From assembly GCF_000093025.1 (NCBI RefSeq), contig NC_014207.1, forward strand, positions 682,001-746,000: a stretch of 64,000 nt of DNA, written 5' to 3'. Under the pieces are notes generated by a model. That model was not told where the DNA came from. It made no database searches and saw nothing but the letters and a program-made list of their open reading frames with translations. Origin of the DNA: Methylotenera versatilis 301 (GTDB lineage Bacteria; Pseudomonadota; Gammaproteobacteria; Burkholderiales; Methylophilaceae). Every line of letters begins with the position of its first letter. Position 1 is the stretch's first letter. The position numbers and the translations under genes are program-made. This document shows positions 59,621-64,000 of the stretch, piece by piece.

Positions 59621-59657
59621 TTTGTACCTTGGGCTAAAAATTAGCTTAAGGTACAAA
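59621..59657. terminator. 37-nt near-perfect palindrome covering the pbpC stop codon
   Basis: TTTGTACCTT and AAGGTACAAA are exact inverse complements, with an inner pair GCTAA/TTAGC and loop AAA. The pbpC stop (59646-59648) and its last codons lie inside the right arm. No T run on either strand. Probably the 3'-end structure for both convergent genes. Confidence 0.65.
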
Positions 59658-61985
59658 CTCAACCACTACCTCACGGCTATCAGATTGCCCTGTATTATCC
59701 ACCGCACGTAACAAATAATGCCCTGCTTTTTGAGGCGACCATGCAATGCCCGCACCAGCTTCACTTTTTGCGATAAACCCATTATTAGCAAACCAGTAAA
59801 TAGCACCCTGACCACCACGGTTGGCTTTAAGCGCGATGGTTTCTGGCTTACTTAAGCGTATGGTGTAGGTCACGCCTCTGAGTGGTGAGGTGATTTGTGG
59901 TTTGTCGTCGATCACTTGGTTGCGATTGTTGCTGCACTCAGCGGGCAGCGTTGGCGGCACACGGCGTGGCATGCCAGCTTCACGGAATAGCCGCAACATA
60001 TCCGAGCTCCAGAATTCGATGATTTCTTCTCTCGTATTTGCACCTGCACCACAGACAACTTGGTTTGTTGTATTGTCGAAATATACGGGTCTATGTAGAG
60101 TGCTGATTTTAATGGGGGATTTTCCTGGGATAAACCAAGTTTCACTGAGGTTTTTACAGTATTGGTTGGGTAAGTCACCGCTGGCTGTACAGACTTTTAC
60201 CTTGGTTAAGGTGTGAGGCGGCATCGCTTCGACTTCCGTTTTTGGGTTTAGTAAACGTTGGTGGCGTAGGCTATCTAAAATCTGAAAGAATAAAGGCGCG
60301 GCAGTTTTGATGCCGATAAATGCAGGGTTAGGTTTGCCGTCGAAATTACCCACCCACACCGCTAATACATTGTTGCCGCTTACGCCTATCGTCCATGCAT
60401 CGTGGAAGCCCCAAGAGGTGCCTGTTTTCCAAGCGGTTTTGTATAAGTCAGGTTCGCCTGTGTCTGGGCGAGGATTTTGTCGAAGCATATCCAAAGTAAT
60501 ATAAGCAGATTCTTCACTTAATAATGGAAAAGTTGCCGCATTGCCTTTTGTAAGAGCGTAAGGCGCAAAGCGACCGTGGTTGGCTAGCATGGCGTACAAA
60601 CTGACGAGCTCTTCCATCGTTAGCTCTCCACCGCCTAATGCGAGCGCTAGCCCATAATGAGATTCACTTTTTAAGTCACTCACGCCTGCATTTTTTAGAA
60701 AATCGTACAAACTAGGTTGTGTGAGCTTAGCCGCTAAACTTACCGCCGGTACATTGCGCGAGCGTATCAAGGCATCTGTCGCAGTGATTGGGCCGATAAA
60801 ACGACCGTCAAAATTTTCTGGGCTGTAGGGGCCGAAGCTAGTAGGTGCATCTTTTAAAATACTGGCAGGGTGAATCAAACTTTGATCCATCGCCAAGCCA
60901 TAGATGAATGGTTTTAAGGTAGAGCCTGGCGAACGCTTAGCCGAAGTACCATTTACTTGCCCATGAATGGCTGCATTAAAGTAATCAGCAGAGCCGACCA
61001 GAGCTTTGACTTGCATGGTTTTTGCATCGTACAAAATAGCGCTGACGTTGTTAATGCCTAAGTTTTTATTATTCTCAATGTAGCTGGTAATCATGCGTTC
61101 AAGTGTTGCTTGCGCATTAATGTTTAAGCCTGTTTGTATAATTGCTTGATTGCGGTGCTCTGCCAGTAATGCATCGGTAAAGTGCGGCGCCAGAAACGGT
61201 AAGTTTTGACCGCTCAAGCGCTTTGCTTCTTTTAATGATTGTGCTGGCAAGCGCATGTCAGCCGAGTATTTAGCATCTTCTGGATGTTTGCCTAGCCAGT
61301 CTTGCCACAAGCGGATTCTGGCTTCGTTTAACTGGGCATTTTTGTTATTGATGCTGAGGCGTTTATTAGGGTTTTGTGGAATCACAGCCAGCGTTATTGT
61401 TTCAGGCAGATTAAGTCTTCTGGTGGGCTTGTTGAAGTAAAACAAGCTAGCAGTAGCGATGCCTTTTATGTTGCCACCGTAGGGCGCTATATTCAAATAA
61501 GCTTCTAGAATATCGTGTTTTGAGTAGCGTGATTCCAGCCAAATGGCAGCAAGTATCTGCTTTACTTTGCCGCTTACCGTGCGTGAATCTATGCCGTACA
61601 GTCCGCGGGCTAACTGCATACTAATGGTCGATGCCCCTTGGCGAGAACCGCCAGAATAAGTACGTACCATGCCGCGTAACAACGCGATAGGATTGATGCC
61701 AAAATGCCAATCAAAATAACGGTCTTCGTATAATTTGACTGCTTCAACGGCGTTGGGTGAAATGTCTTTTAAAGACACCCATATTTGGTATTGTGCATCT
61801 GAGGCTAGAGTGAGTCTTAGCAAGGTGCCATCGGCTGCATAAATGGCGGTGGAGTGCGGGATTAAGCTTGAAAGCGCTGGTTTTGGGTAAAGCCGTAAAC
61901 TAATCAAAACTAAGCCAAGTATCAGTAAGGCAAGCAAACTATGCTTTAAAAGCTTGGACGATCTAAGTCTTTGGAGTATAGGCAT
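59646..61985 (-). CDS. pbpC: Penicillin-binding protein 1C
   Basis: 779 residues. One N-terminal membrane helix (about 13-32), a glycosyltransferase domain (EDRYFDWHFGINPIALLRG; GASTISMQLARGL), a transpeptidase domain with SPGSTLKP (SxxK), SRN (SxN) and KTGTSWGFHDAW (KTG), and the C-terminal PBP1C/BiPBP_C domain. It makes and cross-links peptidoglycan in the periplasm. Encoded downstream of an alpha-2-macroglobulin gene, as with yfhM-pbpC in enterobacteria. Confidence 0.95.
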   Translation of the reverse strand: MPILQRLRSSKLLKHSLLALLILGLVLISLRLYPKPALSSLIPHSTAIYAADGTLLRLTLASDAQYQIWVSLKDISPNAVEAVKLYEDRYFDWHFGINPIALLRGMVRTYSGGSRQGASTISMQLARGLYGIDSRTVSGKVKQILAAIWLESRYSKHDILEAYLNIAPYGGNIKGIATASLFYFNKPTRRLNLPETITLAVIPQNPNKRLSINNKNAQLNEARIRLWQDWLGKHPEDAKYSADMRLPAQSLKEAKRLSGQNLPFLAPHFTDALLAEHRNQAIIQTGLNINAQATLERMITSYIENNKNLGINNVSAILYDAKTMQVKALVGSADYFNAAIHGQVNGTSAKRSPGSTLKPFIYGLAMDQSLIHPASILKDAPTSFGPYSPENFDGRFIGPITATDALIRSRNVPAVSLAAKLTQPSLYDFLKNAGVSDLKSESHYGLALALGGGELTMEELVSLYAMLANHGRFAPYALTKGNAATFPLLSEESAYITLDMLRQNPRPDTGEPDLYKTAWKTGTSWGFHDAWTIGVSGNNVLAVWVGNFDGKPNPAFIGIKTAAPLFFQILDSLRHQRLLNPKTEVEAMPPHTLTKVKVCTASGDLPNQYCKNLSETWFIPGKSPIKISTLHRPVYFDNTTNQVVCGAGANTREEIIEFWSSDMLRLFREAGMPRRVPPTLPAECSNNRNQVIDDKPQITSPLRGVTYTIRLSKPETIALKANRGGQGAIYWFANNGFIAKSEAGAGIAWSPQKAGHYLLRAVDNTGQSDSREVVVEFVP

Positions 61986-62008
61986 TATCTAAAAAAGGAA
62001 TTCAACAG

Positions 62009-62040
62009 CTCGTCATTCCTGCACTGACGGGAATGACGAG
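62009..62040. repeat. Intergenic hairpin repeat between the macroglobulin and pbpC genes
   Basis: CTCGTCATTCC and GGAATGACGAG form an 11-bp stem around a 10-nt loop. The CGTCATTCC...GGAATGACG core is a common dispersed intergenic repeat in proteobacteria. It sits 11 nt past the macroglobulin stop and 23 nt before the pbpC ATG, so it may trim or stabilise the operon mRNA. Confidence 0.65.
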
Positions 62041-62051
62041 TGATGTAGAGT

Positions 62052-64000
62052 TTATTTACCAGCACGTCCCACAACAAGGTTAGCTGGCAATGAGCGCGCT
62101 TGTAGCAAACGGTTATACATTGATTCTGCATAAGCAGGCGGGACTACAAACTGACCGCTATTCGTTGCTTTGATTTTGTAGGTGAACTCGGTAATTGTAT
62201 TGGTCACTGCGCCGTAAAACACGATGCGGTCCTCACGAATGTCAGCATAGCTAGGTTGCCAGCCACCACCAATGCCAAGTGGGCTAGTCCAGCTTGAAGT
62301 TTCTGGCGCTTGACCTTCGCCTTCGTTGTATCCATCTTCACTACCTTGGCCTCCTTGCGAAATGCTGCTATCCGTTTCGCTTACCGCAGCTTGCAACACA
62401 GGCTCAAAGCCGCCTGGCAACAAATCTACAATCGCTACGTCATCTACATTGCCATCAATAGAGCGAATCTTGATATGCACAGTGATTTCGTCTCCCATAG
62501 TGATAGATTTTAACGCGGCGCCTTTATCGTCAGTATATTCACGGATAATTTCCATGCCTTGTTTTAAAGCGGTGGTTGGTGGTTTTACGTCAAAACCAGA
62601 CTCAGTCACTGCATAAAATAACGGTAAGCCACTAGGCCCTTGTAGCTTCAAGCGCACGGTGTCTGGCGAGAAGTTCACAAGTGGCGCAATGCTGTTTTCT
62701 TGCAATTTAAGCGCAGTGATTTTGCCTTGCTTGTCTATCGCGCTAATCCCCATTTGCCCTGCGACTTTTGTGCCAGCAACGTTCGCGTACGCATCAAAGC
62801 CGAGCAGCGCATAAGACGATGAAAGCGTATTGAAGCGACCTTCAGAAATAGGCTGCATGATGTTATTTAACGCGCCGCTTGAAATATCTTTCACTCTGTC
62901 TGGAAAGTGGCGTGACACTAAGTAAAGCGTTTGTGCATTCCGCACCACGTCATCGTAATAATGTCCGTAGATAGGTTTTTGACTACTGGCGTTTAATAAT
63001 TTAACAGGTTTGGCCATTAAATCACTAGCTACGGCATGTTGTTGCAATAGTTGGTAACTTGCAGCAAGGTAAGCCGCAGCTAAGTCTGAGCGCCATTCTT
63101 TGAAGCTGCTATCAGTTAAAGCTTTAGCATCTAAGGTACTACGCAAGCTTGCCAGCAATGGCGTGGTGACAGTGCCTTCACGTGTTAGCAGGTAAGTTGC
63201 GTAAGCACGCACACGCACCGCATCTAAGTTTTCTGCTGGGCTGGCAGCTAATGTTTGCAAATATTCCAGGCCCTTTTTCAGCATGTCGGCAGGCACTTCC
63301 TCACCTACGTTCGCATGGTCACGTGCCTCCAGCATCATATGCACCGCATAAACACTGGCGAATTCGTCTGCACCTACGCTGGCATCCCACAAACCAAAGC
63401 CACCTTCAGCATTTTGGCGTGTGCGTAATACGCTCAAAGCATTTTCAAAGTTACCTTTTTTGGTGCTAATACTTGCCAAGAGCTCTGGGCGTTTTTTAAG
63501 CACGATAATAGGCATGACTTGGCTGACCAATTGCTCGGTACAACTATGTTCATAATTGGCTAAATATTCAAGCAAGCCGCCAGAAGCCACTAATGGCAAC
63601 GGTGAGACGCTAGCCTGTTGTTTGCGATATTCTGCAAACATGGTGCGCTTCACGTTGACTTGCGTATCGCCTTTAAAGCTACCAGTTTGCATTATGGTTA
63701 TGTGCGGCGTGGATGGACGCACACTAATTTCAGTGCCCAATTTCGCAGACTTATCGCCGATATTAGCCGTGAATTCAATTCTAGCGGAGCCTAATTTTGC
63801 AGCTGCGCCTTCTTTGACTTTCAGCTTATAAAGACCAGTGCTTTCATGCATTTCACTGATTTTTAGCACTTGTTTAGCGGAGCCAACTAACTCAAAAGCA
63901 GATGAGGGCACGAGATTCAATGTGACCGCGGCATCTTTGCCTGAACCTTTGACGTTATTCGCCACACCGACACTCACGTCAAATATATCGCCTGGCGTTA
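62052..64000 (-). CDS. Alpha-2-macroglobulin family protein (5' end cut by window edge)
   Basis: At least 649 residues of the C-terminal part; the frame stays open past the right edge (TPGDIFDVSVGVANN). The thioester motif CTEQ, encoded at 63531-63542 and preceded by YLANYEHS, marks the bait-and-trap inhibitor family, and the following alpha-toroid (ENALSVLRTRQNAEGGFGLWDASVGADEFASVYAVHMMLEA) and the C-terminal receptor-like domain are present. Bacterial members trap attacking proteases in the periplasm while PBP1C repairs the wall. It is the first gene of the unit with pbpC. Confidence 0.93.
   Translation of the reverse strand, partial: TPGDIFDVSVGVANNVKGSGKDAAVTLNLVPSSAFELVGSAKQVLKISEMHESTGLYKLKVKEGAAAKLGSARIEFTANIGDKSAKLGTEISVRPSTPHITIMQTGSFKGDTQVNVKRTMFAEYRKQQASVSPLPLVASGGLLEYLANYEHSCTEQLVSQVMPIIVLKKRPELLASISTKKGNFENALSVLRTRQNAEGGFGLWDASVGADEFASVYAVHMMLEARDHANVGEEVPADMLKKGLEYLQTLAASPAENLDAVRVRAYATYLLTREGTVTTPLLASLRSTLDAKALTDSSFKEWRSDLAAAYLAASYQLLQQHAVASDLMAKPVKLLNASSQKPIYGHYYDDVVRNAQTLYLVSRHFPDRVKDISSGALNNIMQPISEGRFNTLSSSYALLGFDAYANVAGTKVAGQMGISAIDKQGKITALKLQENSIAPLVNFSPDTVRLKLQGPSGLPLFYAVTESGFDVKPPTTALKQGMEIIREYTDDKGAALKSITMGDEITVHIKIRSIDGNVDDVAIVDLLPGGFEPVLQAAVSETDSSISQGGQGSEDGYNEGEGQAPETSSWTSPLGIGGGWQPSYADIREDRIVFYGAVTNTITEFTYKIKATNSGQFVVPPAYAESMYNRLLQARSLPANLVVGRAGK

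Overview
The window reads as chromosome of a low-to-moderate GC betaproteobacterium, most likely a methylotroph of the family Methylophilaceae (Methylotenera-like). This rests on gene content, on a MxaD-family periplasmic protein, and on an rRNA operon with Ile(GAT) and Ala(TGC) tRNAs in the 16S-23S spacer. The genus assignment is inference. Almost everything is core housekeeping. I see no prophage, transposase, CRISPR array or integrative element.

Layout. 1-3.5 kb: type IV pilin gene with a strong sigma-54 promoter, followed by a TfpX/TfpZ-type pilin accessory gene cut by the window edge; then mxaD and a YVTN beta-propeller gene. 3.5-11.4 kb: rppH, psd, branched-chain amino-acid genes ilvI-ilvH-ilvC, a GspE/PilB ATPase and nadC. 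11.6-18.2 kb: YibF-like GST, small unknowns, a TPR membrane protein, yceH, nudJ-mnmA, maf and rng. 18.2-25 kb: yggS-proC-yggT-dynamin-like GTPase, then the twitching ATPases pilT-pilU. 24.9-32.2 kb: two cysteine-rich membrane proteins (one with an OmpA domain), the pyrimidine cluster yqgE-ruvX-pyrR-pyrB-pyrC' and the riboflavin genes ribE and ribBX. 32.4-43.8 kb: a GGDEF/EAL protein, then an envelope cluster lolC-lolD-comEC-exbB-exbD-msbA-lpxK-trm112-kdsB.

43.9-50.1 kb: initiator tRNA followed by a complete rrn operon (P1 promoter, boxA, 16S, tRNA-Ile, tRNA-Ala, boxA, 23S, 5S, terminator). 50.2-64 kb: Crp/Fnr-type regulator, M17 aminopeptidase, aceE-aceF, a divergent SDR/ArsR pair sharing one operator, a trypsin-like protease, pbpC, and the 3' part of an alpha-2-macroglobulin gene running off the window.

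The most interesting signals are departures inside ordinary genes and in their control regions. The dihydroorotase-like PyrC' has lost its metal site. The RibBA-like protein has lost the GTP cyclohydrolase zinc cysteines. The c-di-GMP protein has a degenerate GGDEF motif and only a stub of a PAS domain. A dynamin-like GTPase sits in the yggS-proC-yggT operon. There are perfect palindromes upstream of aceE and between the SDR and ArsR genes, the latter gene probably giving a leaderless mRNA. Two unexplained small reading frames lie behind mxaD and the Crp-like gene. I did not find a clearly new multi-gene system.
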